Part shown: positions 8,268 through 16,029 of the stretch, one piece after another
How the letters are laid out: each line of letters opens with the position of its first letter
Position numbering within the stretch: the stretch's first letter is position 1
Assembly (NCBI GenBank): GCA_946407735.1
Contig: CAMJPL010000001.1
Location: 24,182-88,181, forward strand
Origin: an uncultured Clostridia bacterium
GTDB lineage: Bacteria > Bacillota > Clostridia > Oscillospirales > CAG-272
Direction: 5' to 3'
Length of the DNA stretch: 64,000 bases
Position numbers and translations under genes: made by a program
Notes under the pieces: generated by a model
What the model was told of the DNA's origin: nothing
Seen by the model: the letters and a program-made list of their open reading frames with translations, nothing else
Databases searched by the model: none

Positions 8268-8304
8268 TCCTCCGACAGACAAAAAACTTCTGAAAGAAGA
8301 TTTT

Positions 8305-8345
8305 GCCCCGAAGCATTTAAAAGTGCTTCGGGGCGTTGTATTTTA
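8305..8345 (+). terminator. Strong terminator after the surface protein
   Basis: An 11-bp stem GCCCCGAAGCA/TGCTTCGGGGC with an 8-nt loop is followed by a T-rich run. It lies between this gene and the convergent acetyltransferase gene. Confidence 0.85.
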
Positions 8346-8370
8346 TATAGTTGCTGTGATAAACCGGGAT

Positions 8371-8838
8371 TTATCTGAATTTTTCCAGACGATACATGAG
8401 TCCGTCTTCGGGCTCGGCATTTCCGTTTTTATAGTCATACCCCATTTTCCGATAGAACTCAACCGCTGTGATCGAAGCGGGTATCTCGATACGGTTTGCT
8501 CTTAAATAGTATTCATCCTTCTCAAGCGTCTCGATGATTTTTCTTCCAACACCTTTTCCCTGATATTCGGGTGAAACAAATATCGTAAGAAGTATGCTTT
8601 CGGTGAGACTGCCCCAGTATCCAGCGATACCGCCTGTACCGACGATACGTTCTCCGTCGCAGGCAACATACATATGCCGTTCGTCTGAGGCTTTTCTCAG
8701 TTCATCTGCCGAGTGAGAGGCTATGTTTGACTCTATGTATCGTTCGGAATAATCCCTGCTGTTGCTTGTGCGCAGAGTTTCGGCGATCATCTGCGCCGTT
8801 TCTTCTGCGTCGTCTTTTGTGAACGGCCTGATCTGCAT
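8371..8838 (-). CDS. GNAT family N-acetyltransferase
   Basis: The start MQIRPF at 8838 is preferred over upstream in-frame starts because it has GAGG 11 bases before it and matches the usual GNAT N-terminus. The protein has the acetyl-CoA pyrophosphate loop (SPEYQGKGVGRKII) and the C-terminal FYRKMGYDYK strand-helix. The substrate cannot be told; a small molecule or protein N-terminus is possible. It is less GC-rich in third codon positions than its neighbours, which could mean later acquisition. It is convergent with the surface-protein gene. Confidence 0.85.
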   Translation of the reverse strand: MQIRPFTKDDAEETAQMIAETLRTSNSRDYSERYIESNIASHSADELRKASDERHMYVACDGERIVGTGGIAGYWGSLTESILLTIFVSPEYQGKGVGRKIIETLEKDEYYLRANRIEIPASITAVEFYRKMGYDYKNGNAEPEDGLMYRLEKFR

Positions 8839-9003
8839 ATCTTTGAACCTCAACTCCCGATTCATGCCGCCGGCAATTACGGCACGGCGCGGCTGCGTTG
8901 TCAACAAAAACGCCGCAGTACTTCTGACCGAAGATGGGAAGCGCCGCGGCATAAAAACTTTTATATGATTATCTGCCTTAATGAGCGGGATTTTTCGGCG
9001 CCG

Positions 9004-9435
9004 TCATATCACATACGATCCGGCGTCGTCGTCGCCCTGCATGAGGTCGCGGACGGTTATTCCGTCGAAGAAGCCGGTTATCATTTCATCGAGCTTTTTC
9101 CACATGGAGAGCGTGCGGCAGTTCTCGGCGCGTGAGCAGGGAGCCGCGCCGCTTTCGAGGCAGGCGACCGGCGCGAGTGATTCCTCGGTGACGCGCAGGA
9201 TATCTCCGATGCGGTAGTCCTCCGGCGGGCGGTTCAGCCGGTATCCGCCGCCTTTTCCGTGGGCGCCTTCGACGATCCCGGCCTTTGACAGCGTCACCAT
9301 AATCCCCTCAAGATATTTCTGGGATATCTCCTGACGGGCGGCTACCTCCTTCAGAGGGATATACTCGCCGCTGAAGTGCTCGGCAAGATCGACTATGACT
9401 CTGAGGGCGTAGCGGCCTCTTGTTGATATCATCAT
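9004..9435 (-). CDS. Rrf2 family transcriptional regulator
   Basis: This 143-residue protein starts at MMISTRGRYALR and has the winged helix of Rrf2 proteins (YIPLKEVAARQEISQKYLEGIM, GKGGGYRLNRP). Three cysteines (ACLESGAAPCSRAENC) lie where IscR-type members bind an Fe-S cluster. Its ATG overlaps the stop of the upstream kinase gene (ATGA), so the two are translationally coupled. Family members such as IscR and CymR control Fe-S assembly or cysteine metabolism. Coupling to a PLP-salvage kinase fits a role in sulfur-amino-acid or PLP-dependent metabolism (inference). Confidence 0.9.
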   Translation of the reverse strand: MMISTRGRYALRVIVDLAEHFSGEYIPLKEVAARQEISQKYLEGIMVTLSKAGIVEGAHGKGGGYRLNRPPEDYRIGDILRVTEESLAPVACLESGAAPCSRAENCRTLSMWKKLDEMITGFFDGITVRDLMQGDDDAGSYVI

Positions 9436-10286
9436 TTTCCGGCGCCTACGGCTGCGATGGCGGATATGAGCGACGGCAGCGAGCTCTCGAAACGGGCTCC
9501 GTACCAGTGATCGGGGTAGTCCTGCGTGACTTCGATGCATTTCAGCACAAAATCCGCGGCCGTCACCGCCGAGTCATAGGCGGAAAGTCCTCTCATGAGA
9601 GCGCCGACGAAGGCTGAGGCGTAGATGTCGCCGGTGCCGTGGCAGCCCTTCGGCAGCTTTATATGCTCGTAGTAGCGGGTCTCGCCGTTTTCGCAGACGG
9701 TCACGCCGGTGAAGCCCTCGCGGTAGCCGATGCCGGTCATTATGACGTTTTTGGCGCCGAGATCGAGCAGAGCCTTTATCTGCGACGAGACGTACGCTTC
9801 GTCGTAGGTCTCGCGGTACTCTATCCCGGTGAGGAACGAGGCCTCGGTGATGTTCGGCAGCACATAATCGGCTCCGGCGATGAGTGTGCGCATCGTTTTG
9901 ACGAACTCGTCGTCAAAGCCGTAATAAAGCTTCCCGTTGTCGGCCATTGCCGGATCGACGATGACCGGCGCGCCTTCGGCGGCGGTCGAGGCGGCTATGC
10001 CCTTCACGATCCCTATCTGCCTCACCGAGCCGAGATATCCGGTGTAGATCGCGTCGAATTTTATGCCCTCGCTGTTCCAGTGCTTCTCGATCATAGGCAT
10101 GTCGTCGGTCAGATCGCGGAATGTGAAGCCCTTGAAGCCGCCGGTGTGCGTCGACAGGACCGCGGACGGCAGAACCGCGCATTCAACGCCGCAGGCGGAG
10201 ATCACGGGCAGCGCGACCGTCAGCGAGCACTGCCCGACGCATGAGATATCCTGTATCGTCAGGATCCGTTTATATGATTCAGCCAT
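9432..10286 (-). CDS. pdxY: Pyridoxal/pyridoxamine kinase
   Basis: The 284-residue protein belongs to the PfkB/ribokinase-like PdxK/PdxY family: an N-terminal ISCVGQCSLT substrate region, IVDPAMADNGKLY, LPNITEASFLTG and the C-terminal anion-hole motif GCHGTGD with the catalytic Asp. It phosphorylates B6 vitamers to give PLP or PMP. Length is usual for the family. It is the first gene of a two-gene operon with the Rrf2 regulator. The nearest homologues are often simply called pyridoxamine kinase, so the symbol is a family-level assignment. Confidence 0.85.
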   Translation of the reverse strand: MAESYKRILTIQDISCVGQCSLTVALPVISACGVECAVLPSAVLSTHTGGFKGFTFRDLTDDMPMIEKHWNSEGIKFDAIYTGYLGSVRQIGIVKGIAASTAAEGAPVIVDPAMADNGKLYYGFDDEFVKTMRTLIAGADYVLPNITEASFLTGIEYRETYDEAYVSSQIKALLDLGAKNVIMTGIGYREGFTGVTVCENGETRYYEHIKLPKGCHGTGDIYASAFVGALMRGLSAYDSAVTAADFVLKCIEVTQDYPDHWYGARFESSLPSLISAIAAVGAGK

Positions 10287-10515
10287 GTCAGCCTCCGTGT
10301 ACTATTTCCATACCAAAAAAATATGTTGATCATATTATACAATGCAATGATTAAATCATGATGAATCGGATGTAAATAATATATAACGGATAGTCGGCGC
10401 GGAAAGGAGCGGGAGATGGCGTTTTACGTGGGATGAACTAATTCGTTTCATAATACACGCGAAACGCTGGGAAAACGCTTCGCGTTTTCGGTGGGTCTCG
10501 TCGTATATCTGGATT

Positions 10516-10553
10516 AAAAAATCAGCACAGTATTTATACTGTGCTGATTTTTT
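10516..10553 (-). terminator. Array hairpin 3 (distal to tRNA)
   Basis: An 18-bp perfect inverted repeat, AAAAAATCAGCACAGTAT with its complement, has a 2-nt loop. It reads as an intrinsic terminator on either strand because the stem ends in A6/T6. Its stem sequence matches hairpin 1 and not hairpin 2. Confidence 0.85.
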
Positions 10554-10679
10554 GGTGCGGATAGAGGGACTTAGAACCCCGCGTTTCGCCTGAGATGAAC
10601 TCATTCGTTTCTAAACTCAGGGCGAAACGCACGGAAAACGCTACGCGTTTTCCCGGGTTCTCGCCGTGAAATCGGTATA

Positions 10680-10717
10680 AAAAAATACATATCGCACAAG
10701 TGCGATATGTATTTTTT
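10680..10717 (-). terminator. Array hairpin 2 (middle)
   Basis: An 18-bp perfect inverted repeat, AAAAAATACATATCGCAC with its complement, has a 2-nt AA loop and A6/T6 ends. The outer form is the same as in hairpins 1 and 3 but the inner 12 bp are different. Confidence 0.85.
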
Positions 10718-10842
10718 GGTGCGGATAGAGGGACTCAGAACCCCGCGTTTCGCCTGAGATGAACTCATTCGTTTCCAAACTCAGGGCGAAACGCTCGAAA
10801 ACGCTTCGCGTTTTCAGTGGATTTTCGTCGTATATCTTGATT

Positions 10843-10880
10843 AAAAAATCAGCACAGTATAAATACTGTGCTGATTTTTT
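10843..10880 (-). terminator. Terminator directly after tRNA-Leu CCA (array hairpin 1)
   Basis: An 18-bp perfect inverted repeat AAAAAATCAGCACAGTAT with its complement begins immediately after the tRNA CCA end and has A6/T6 tails. It should end most tRNA transcripts. Confidence 0.88.
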
Positions 10881-10965
10881 GGTGCGGATAGAGGGACTCG
10901 AACCCACATGACTGTTCATCACTGGTACCTGAAACCAGCGCGTCTACCAGTTCCGCCATATCCGC
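10880..10965 (-). tRNA. tRNA-Leu (anticodon CAG)
   Basis: The 86-nt gene folds as a class II tRNA: acceptor stem GCGGATA/TATCCGC, a long variable arm, anticodon stem CTGGT/ACCAG around loop TTCAGGT (anticodon CAG), T-loop TTCGAGT, and an encoded CCA. The T-stem as read has one T-T mismatch at its second pair. It has its own promoter and is followed by the tandem repeat of its 3' end. Confidence 0.95.
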
Positions 10966-10995
10966 GTATCGCCGGGATTTCCCGCGGCGATAGTT

Positions 10996-11024
10996 ATTAT
11001 ATCACAATTCGGCGGCTTTGTAAA
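10996..11024 (-). promoter_or_regulatory. Promoter of tRNA-Leu
   Basis: On the minus strand TTTACA, a 17-bp spacer ending TGTGA and TATAAT precede the tRNA by about 30 bases. Confidence 0.8.
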
Positions 11025-11085
11025 GGGCTGACGGCAAAATTTTAAATATAATTCATAATCGAAGCCGGAGCCCGGCTGCGCGGCG

Positions 11086-11898
11086 TCAGAACTCCACCGA
11101 GAGCCCGTCGTAGGAGACGATGAACTCATCGCCGAGCATTTCGACGAGATCGTCGTAGGTCGTCTTGCCGTTGTGGCTGAAATGGTTTACGCAGAACTTC
11201 GTATCGCCGTCGGCGGCGCCCATCTCCTTCAGCCGGTCGCGGACGCGCCTGTCAGCGTCGATGCCCATATGACCGCGGTCCCACGGAAGGGTGCAGTTGG
11301 TGCAGTCGAGCGAGACGAAATCGAATCTCAGCCCGCTTTTTCCGATGTAATCCCATGTATCGTCTAGAAGATACCCGGTGTCGTGAGCGTAGAGCAGGGC
11401 CTTGCCGTCCTTTTCGATGACGTAGATCCTCGTCCCGGCGCTCTGATCGTGGTCTGCCGGAAGGGCGGTGACGGTATACCCGCCGACGTCGGTCGGCGTC
11501 ATCATCGGAAGCCCGGAAAAAGCCACTCTGCTTCCGCCTCTGCCCTGGATCAGTTCTCCGACCTTCTCGTCGCCCCATATCGTGAGGGTCTCGCAGCCCT
11601 CGGGCAGATTGTGCGCGATGCCCTCGCTGCGGCACCAGAGCTCGGCGGGGTAGTAATGGTCGCTGTGCGTGTGCGTGACGATGAGGTTCGGTATCGCCGA
11701 CATGTCGAGGCCGTAATTCAGCACATGAAGATATGTGTCGGCCGGCATGTCTATCAGCAGGCGGTCGTCGACGCACGCCTGTGAACGGGTGCGGATATTC
11801 CGCCCTCCGGCGGCTCTCGCTCTCTCGCAGGCGTCGCAGCGGCAGAAGACGCCCGGCCACGCTTCGGCGGCGGCTGTTCCGTAGTATGTGATTTTCAT
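11086..11898 (-). CDS. MBL-fold metallo-hydrolase (PhnP-like)
   Basis: This 270-residue protein has the metallo-beta-lactamase metal motif THTHSDHYY, an additional PADHDQSAG loop and a late NHFSHN histidine. The N-terminal FCRCDACERAR cysteine pair is typical of PhnP-like phosphodiesterases, which bind a structural zinc there. Members cleave cyclic or nucleic-acid phosphodiesters, but no phosphonate genes are nearby, so the substrate is unknown. The ATG at 11898 has an AAGGAG site and a good promoter just upstream; it appears monocistronic. Confidence 0.85.
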   Translation of the reverse strand: MKITYYGTAAAEAWPGVFCRCDACERARAAGGRNIRTRSQACVDDRLLIDMPADTYLHVLNYGLDMSAIPNLIVTHTHSDHYYPAELWCRSEGIAHNLPEGCETLTIWGDEKVGELIQGRGGSRVAFSGLPMMTPTDVGGYTVTALPADHDQSAGTRIYVIEKDGKALLYAHDTGYLLDDTWDYIGKSGLRFDFVSLDCTNCTLPWDRGHMGIDADRRVRDRLKEMGAADGDTKFCVNHFSHNGKTTYDDLVEMLGDEFIVSYDGLSVEF

Positions 11899-11928
11899 AG
11901 CGGTCTGTCTCCTTTTTCTGATGACATC

Positions 11929-11957
11929 ATTATACCACGATAAGACGCCGGATTCAA
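11929..11957 (-). promoter_or_regulatory. Promoter of the MBL hydrolase gene
   Basis: On the minus strand TTGAAT, a 17-bp spacer and TATAAT lie about 30 bases before the start codon. Confidence 0.8.
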
Positions 11958-12049
11958 GCCAAAGCGGGAAAATATCGCCGAAAATCGGATCAGAGCCCCG
12001 TTTTTGCGTCGGCGCTATTGACTAAAGCGAAAAATAATGCTAAAATAAT

Positions 12050-12087
12050 AAGGGAAAGAAAAGCGGAGGCTTTTCAGCCTCCGCTTT
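12050..12087 (-). terminator. Terminator after hsp20
   Basis: Minus-strand stem AAGCGGAGGC/GCCTCCGCTT with a 6-nt loop is followed by a T-rich TTTTCTTTCCCTT run. It lies just after the hsp20 stop. Confidence 0.8.
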
Positions 12088-12100
12088 CCGCTCATGCGAT

Positions 12101-12538
12101 TCAGTTGATTTCGATGCTGGTCGAAGTCGGCTTGGTCTCGTCCTTCTTCGGAAGGGTCAGAGCCAGAACGCCGTCCTTGTACTCGGCCTTGATGCCGTCG
12201 GTGTTGACGCTCGACACGTCGAAGCTGCGGCTGAAGCTGCCGTAGCTGCGCTCGCGGCGGATGTAGCCGTTTTCCTTCTTTTCCTCATTCGATGAGTTCC
12301 TCTCGGCGGTGATGGTCATGTAGCCGTCCTCGACGCTGACCTTGATGTTTTCCTTTTCAAAGCCGGGGAGCTCCGCTTCGAGCAGGTAGTGGTCGCCTTC
12401 ATCCTTTATATCGGTCTTGAAGGCCTTCTCCTGATCGCCGAAGAACTCGCGCTCAAAGTGCTGCATGTCTCTCCACGGATCGAAGCCGCCGAAGTTTCTG
12501 ATATCGTTTCTGCGAGTGAAGGGTGTAAGTTCGAACAT
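12101..12538 (-). CDS. hsp20: Hsp20/alpha-crystallin small heat-shock protein
   Basis: The 145-residue protein has a short N-terminal arm (NDIRNFGGFDPWRDMQ), a full alpha-crystallin domain from about residue 38 (YLLEAELPGFEKENIKVSV through GVLALTLPKK) and a C-terminal tail. It is an ATP-independent holdase that binds unfolding proteins. The ATG has a GGAGG site. A minus-strand TATAAT at 12650-12655 is a likely -10 box, with a poor -35. A CIRCE-like element lies about 50 bp further upstream. Confidence 0.93.
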   Translation of the reverse strand: MFELTPFTRRNDIRNFGGFDPWRDMQHFEREFFGDQEKAFKTDIKDEGDHYLLEAELPGFEKENIKVSVEDGYMTITAERNSSNEEKKENGYIRRERSYGSFSRSFDVSSVNTDGIKAEYKDGVLALTLPKKDETKPTSTSIEIN

Positions 12539-12705
12539 AATAAATACCTCCGTCTATTGAATCTGTTGTTTTCATATTCATCAAAGGCCGTCCTGATCTT
12601 TGACTGTTGCTGTCTTTGATCTTGACTTTCTTTAACCTTTGTGACTATTATTATACTCCCGGAATGTTAAACAGTAATGTTGTTTTTATTAAATATCTGT
12701 TAAAT

Positions 12706-12732
12706 ATAGCACTCGAAGCGGAGGAGTGCTGA
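12706..12732. promoter_or_regulatory. CIRCE-like HrcA operator
   Basis: ATAGCACTC (12706-12714), exactly 9 bases, then GAGTGCTGA (12724-12732) matches 16 of 18 positions of the CIRCE consensus TTAGCACTC-N9-GAGTGCTAA. It lies between divergent hsp20 and the CAP-domain gene, and its right arm overlaps the Shine-Dalgarno GGAGGAG of the latter. CIRCE elements usually sit between promoter and ribosome binding site of HrcA-controlled chaperone genes. Which gene it controls is unclear. Confidence 0.55.
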
Positions 12733-12734
12733 AA

Positions 12735-14030
12735 ATGATGAGAAAAATATCTGTCCTGCTTATCGCCTGCCTTATCCTGGCGATACTTTCGCCTGCCGTC
12801 TGCGCCGATGACGGCGGCTCCGGCTCCGGCTCCGGCTCCGAGCTTACGCTGCTCGTGAACGGCGAGGTCCTGAAAACGGATTCGCCGCCGGTCATCATAA
12901 ACGACCGCGTCTTCCTGCCGCTGAGAGCCGTCACCGAGGCCTTCGGCGCGACCGTGGAGTGGAACGAGGCCGAGCGTCAGGTGACCGTCGTCTATATGAC
13001 GTACACCCTGCGGCTCACGGTGGGAAGCGAGACGGCGACGCTGGTGTCGGGCGGGATCACCTCCCGTCTGCGCTTCGACGCGCCGGCGCAGATCATCTAC
13101 GACCGCACCTATGTGCCGCTCAGGGCGGTAGGCGAGGCGTTCGACGCCGATGTCAGCTGGGACGGCGGCACCCGAACCGTGAACGTCACCCTTTCGGAGA
13201 GCGTCGCGCTGACGGTCGGGGATAAACGCGTCGTCTGCGGCATGACCGAATCCGAGCTTCTTCTGGCACTCGGACAGCCCGACCGCCAGGCCGTCGGCGC
13301 CGAGGGGCTGGTATGGTACAGCTATAACGGGGAGTTCGGCTATATCGCCGCCGCCGTGGACGGCGGCAGGGTGGCGGGATTCATGACCGACGCCGCCGGA
13401 TTCTCGCTGTCGAACGGCGTCAAATGCGGTGAGCCGTTCACGAACAACGGTCAGACCGTCATAGCCGACGACAGGTCCCCCACCGTTCCCGCCGTCAGCG
13501 GTTCCGGAATGGTCTATACCGACGCGGCGAGAAGCTACACGATGACGGTATACCGCGACGAGATCGATTCGGGAGCCGTCTGGGCGGTCAGGGTGATGCT
13601 CGGCGGCAGGACTAAGGCTGTCGACACATCATCGACAGCCTACTGCTCGGAGCAGTCGCGGGAGATATTCGATCTTCTGAACGGCTGGCGCCGTGCGAGA
13701 GGTCTCGAGCCCTACGCGTGGGAGAGCGCCGCCGCCGAATGTGCCTATCTTCACAGCGACGACATGTCGAGAAACAACTACTATGACCACGTCTCCCCCG
13801 ACGGCAGGACCGTCGCCGAGCGTTATTTCGGTGACATGTTCGTCTCGCTCGATGAGAATATGCTGTTCACCTCCGGCGCTCCCGACGCGCTGTCTATGCT
13901 CGGCAGCTGGATCAACTCCCGTGCGCAGAGGAAGAACCTCGAGAGCGAGGTGTATAAGTACACCGGGATAGGCATCGCCGTCGGATCGTCGACCTACGCG
14001 ACGCAGGTGTTCGTCGCGCACGGCGAGTGA
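12735..14030 (+). CDS. Secreted CAP/SCP-domain protein with copper-amine-oxidase-like N-terminal domain
   Basis: The ATG at 12735, with GGAGGAG 8 bases upstream, is preferred to a GTG at 12726. Order: signal peptide (residues 1 to about 25), a Gly-Ser linker from six near-identical GGCTCC repeats, a two-part copper-amine-oxidase N-like domain (FLPLRAVTEAFGATVEW and YVPLRAVGEAFDADVSW), a central CAP-associated region and a C-terminal CAP/SCP domain (IFDLLNGWRRARGL, SRNNYYDHVSPDGRTVAER). The N domain is a common wall- or sugar-binding module in Clostridia and does not imply copper catalysis. CAP domains such as YkwD are extracellular and of unclear activity. Confidence 0.88.
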   Translation: MMRKISVLLIACLILAILSPAVCADDGGSGSGSGSELTLLVNGEVLKTDSPPVIINDRVFLPLRAVTEAFGATVEWNEAERQVTVVYMTYTLRLTVGSETATLVSGGITSRLRFDAPAQIIYDRTYVPLRAVGEAFDADVSWDGGTRTVNVTLSESVALTVGDKRVVCGMTESELLLALGQPDRQAVGAEGLVWYSYNGEFGYIAAAVDGGRVAGFMTDAAGFSLSNGVKCGEPFTNNGQTVIADDRSPTVPAVSGSGMVYTDAARSYTMTVYRDEIDSGAVWAVRVMLGGRTKAVDTSSTAYCSEQSREIFDLLNGWRRARGLEPYAWESAAAECAYLHSDDMSRNNYYDHVSPDGRTVAERYFGDMFVSLDENMLFTSGAPDALSMLGSWINSRAQRKNLESEVYKYTGIGIAVGSSTYATQVFVAHGE

Positions 14031-14057
14031 TGGTGAAACGGATGAGATGATGATGAA

Positions 14058-14558
14058 ATGATCAAGATAAGATCTTACACGTCCGGCGACGCCGGCACGG
14101 TGATATCGTGGTGCCGCGATGAGACGGAGTTTTATCTCTGGACAGCCGGAGTGCTGGGCGATTGGCCGCTTACCGCGGAGAAATTCACCTTCGTCGAATC
14201 GCTTATACCGTTTATCGCGTTCGATGAAAGCGGGCCTTTCGGCTTTTTCACGCTCAGGGATCCGGGCAAAGCGCCGGGCGAGCTCCGTATAGGCTTCGTG
14301 ATAGTCGATCCGAAAAGACGCGGCGCCGGGCTCGGCAGCGGGATGCTGCGCCTCGGGATCGAGCGCGCCTTCGGCTGCATGGGAGCGGAAAGGGTGACGC
14401 TCGGAGTGTTTGAAAGCAACGCCGCTGCCCTTCGCTGCTACAAGGCGGCGGGATTCCGCATGGCGGAGAATGAACCCCCGGAGTATTATTCCATACATGG
14501 CCGTGTATTGAAGTGCGTAGGGCTCGCGGCTGAAAAGATGAGAAATACCGGAGAATGA
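14058..14558 (+). CDS. GNAT family N-acetyltransferase (RimJ/RimL-like)
   Basis: This 166-residue protein has the GNAT core, with RIGFVIVDPKRRGAGLGSGM as the acetyl-CoA-binding turn, then VTLGVFESNAAALRCYKAAGF. Its stop overlaps the start of the next gene (ATGA), so it is coupled with the sulfatase. The substrate is unknown. Confidence 0.87.
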   Translation: MIKIRSYTSGDAGTVISWCRDETEFYLWTAGVLGDWPLTAEKFTFVESLIPFIAFDESGPFGFFTLRDPGKAPGELRIGFVIVDPKRRGAGLGSGMLRLGIERAFGCMGAERVTLGVFESNAAALRCYKAAGFRMAENEPPEYYSIHGRVLKCVGLAAEKMRNTGE

Positions 14559-16003
14559 AAATGCAGGACAGACCGAATATACTGATACTCATGGCCGACG
14601 AGTTCCGCGGCGACTGCCTCGGCTACGCCGGGCATCCCGACGTGAAGACGCCGTATCTCGACTCGCTCGCGCAGGGCGGGGTGTATTTCCCGAACGCGTA
14701 CAGCTCATGCCCGACCTGCGTCCCGGCGAGAGCCGTGTTCCACACCGGGCTTACGCCGGAGCACTGCGGCAGGGTCGGATATCAGGACGGCGTGCCGTGG
14801 AATTACGGACGCACGATAGGCTCCGAGCTGACGAAGCTCGGATATCAGACGATCAACGTCGGCAAGATGCACGTCGCGCCGCTGAGGAACAATCTCGGCT
14901 TCGAGAGCGTCGAGCTCTGCGACGGCTACATGCATTACTGGAGGCGTCCCGAGACGCCGTACCACGAAGATCAGCGGATCGCCGACGATTATTACTGGTG
15001 GCTGAAAAACGAGAAGGGGATAGCCGCCGACGTCTCCGACACCGGTCTCGACTGCAACGCCTGGCCGGCAAGACCGTGGATATACGACGAGATGAGTCAT
15101 CCGACCAACTGGGTGACGACTCGCTCGCTCGACTTCCTGCGCCGCCGCGACAGACGGCGTCCCTTCCTTCTCTGCGCATCTTATGTCCGCCCGCACGCGC
15201 CGTATGACGCGCCGCAGAGGTATTTCGACATCTACGGATCGAAGCGGCTTTCACCGCCTCACTACGGCGACTGGGACGACGAGAGGATCACGCGCGAGGA
15301 GGGACGGACCTTCAACTCGTCGGCGGCTCCCGCCGATCCCGAGCTCGTCACGCAGATGCGGGAGGGCTACTACTCCTGCATTAGCCATCTCGACCATCAG
15401 ATAGGCCGCATCATAATCGAGCTGATCGAGCAGCGGCTTTACGACGACACCGTGATAATCTTCGTCTCGGATCACGGCGATATGCTCGGGGACCACCGCA
15501 TGGTGAGAAAATCGCTGCCGTACGAGGGCTCGGCGCGTATCCCGCTGATAGTGTCGGGCGGACGGAGATTCACAGGCGGCCCGAGGACAGACGACCGCGT
15601 CGCCGGGCTCGAGGATATCCTTCCGACGCTGCTGACGCTTTCCGGCGGCGATCCGTCGGGGCTCGACGGGCTCGATCTTCTCGGCGGCGGGAAAAGGGAA
15701 TATCTCCACGGCGAGCACGTCTTTGAATGGCGGAGGATGTCGAATCACTATATCGTCACCGGCAGAGACAAGTACATTTGGTTTGCCGAGACCGGAAGGG
15801 AACAGTATTTCGACCTCTCATCCGACAGGAATGAGACGCATGAGGCGTCGGCGGACGCTCCCGGACGCGTCGCCGAGCTGCGTGAGATACTGAAAAAAGA
15901 GCTCGCCGGCCGCCCTGAGGGCTTCGTCGAGGACGGAAAGCTCGTCCCGAGGCCGGGAAAGCTCCATGCCATGCTTGACAACGCGGCAGACAGCTGCTGC
16001 TGA
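14555..16003 (+). CDS. Cysteine-type sulfatase
   Basis: The 482-residue alkaline-phosphatase-superfamily enzyme has the sulfatase signature C55-V-P57-A-R59 within TCVPARAVFHTGL, in which Cys is converted to formylglycine. The metal-binding N-terminus (NILILMADEFRGDCLGYAG) and VSDHGDMLGDH are also present. There is no signal peptide, so it should act in the cytoplasm on sulfated sugars. It lies in a run of carbohydrate genes and directly precedes the rhamnosidase-like gene by 27 bases. No intact sulfatase-maturing enzyme is encoded in the window. Confidence 0.9.
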   Translation: MKMQDRPNILILMADEFRGDCLGYAGHPDVKTPYLDSLAQGGVYFPNAYSSCPTCVPARAVFHTGLTPEHCGRVGYQDGVPWNYGRTIGSELTKLGYQTINVGKMHVAPLRNNLGFESVELCDGYMHYWRRPETPYHEDQRIADDYYWWLKNEKGIAADVSDTGLDCNAWPARPWIYDEMSHPTNWVTTRSLDFLRRRDRRRPFLLCASYVRPHAPYDAPQRYFDIYGSKRLSPPHYGDWDDERITREEGRTFNSSAAPADPELVTQMREGYYSCISHLDHQIGRIIIELIEQRLYDDTVIIFVSDHGDMLGDHRMVRKSLPYEGSARIPLIVSGGRRFTGGPRTDDRVAGLEDILPTLLTLSGGDPSGLDGLDLLGGGKREYLHGEHVFEWRRMSNHYIVTGRDKYIWFAETGREQYFDLSSDRNETHEASADAPGRVAELREILKKELAGRPEGFVEDGKLVPRPGKLHAMLDNAADSCC

Positions 16004-16029
16004 CGATCTAAAGAAAGGAATTAAACGAT

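Larger units (their letters stand above)
10420..10879 (-). repeat. Tandem array repeating the tRNA-Leu 3' end and a terminator hairpin (about 163-bp period)
   Basis: The sequence TGGTGCGGATAGAGGGACT, the reverse complement of the last 19 bases of the tRNA-Leu gene including CCA, occurs at 10553 and 10717 and in the tRNA itself at 10880, a spacing of 164 and 163 bp. Each is bordered by a perfect 18-bp terminator hairpin. Units share an internal inverted repeat (GCGTTTCGCCTGAG with CTCAGGGCGAAACGC) and a GAAAACGC/GCGTTTTC hairpin. A third, decayed unit starts near 10420. In the copied fragments one base is inserted in the T-loop region, so they are not functional tRNAs. The block lies directly downstream of the tRNA in its direction of transcription. 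Confidence 0.9.

Noticed and set aside
7026..8282. A 418-codon open frame on the minus strand opposite the surface protein, rich in Gly, Val and Asp.
   Set aside because: It is a codon-bias shadow of the plus-strand gene, which has a signal peptide, strong ribosome binding site and promoter; the antisense frame has none.
10420..10879. The repeats at this locus considered as a CRISPR array.
   Set aside because: The units are about 163 bp with hairpin terminators and tRNA sequence, no short regular spacers and no cas genes.
10356..10922. Two short minus-strand frames in the tRNA-Leu array with the shared peptide SIRTKKSAQY.
   Set aside because: They only translate the repeated tRNA fragment and hairpin, lack ribosome binding sites, and are better seen as RNA repeats. 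The E. coli Tpr protein is a similar case, so a small product is not fully excluded.
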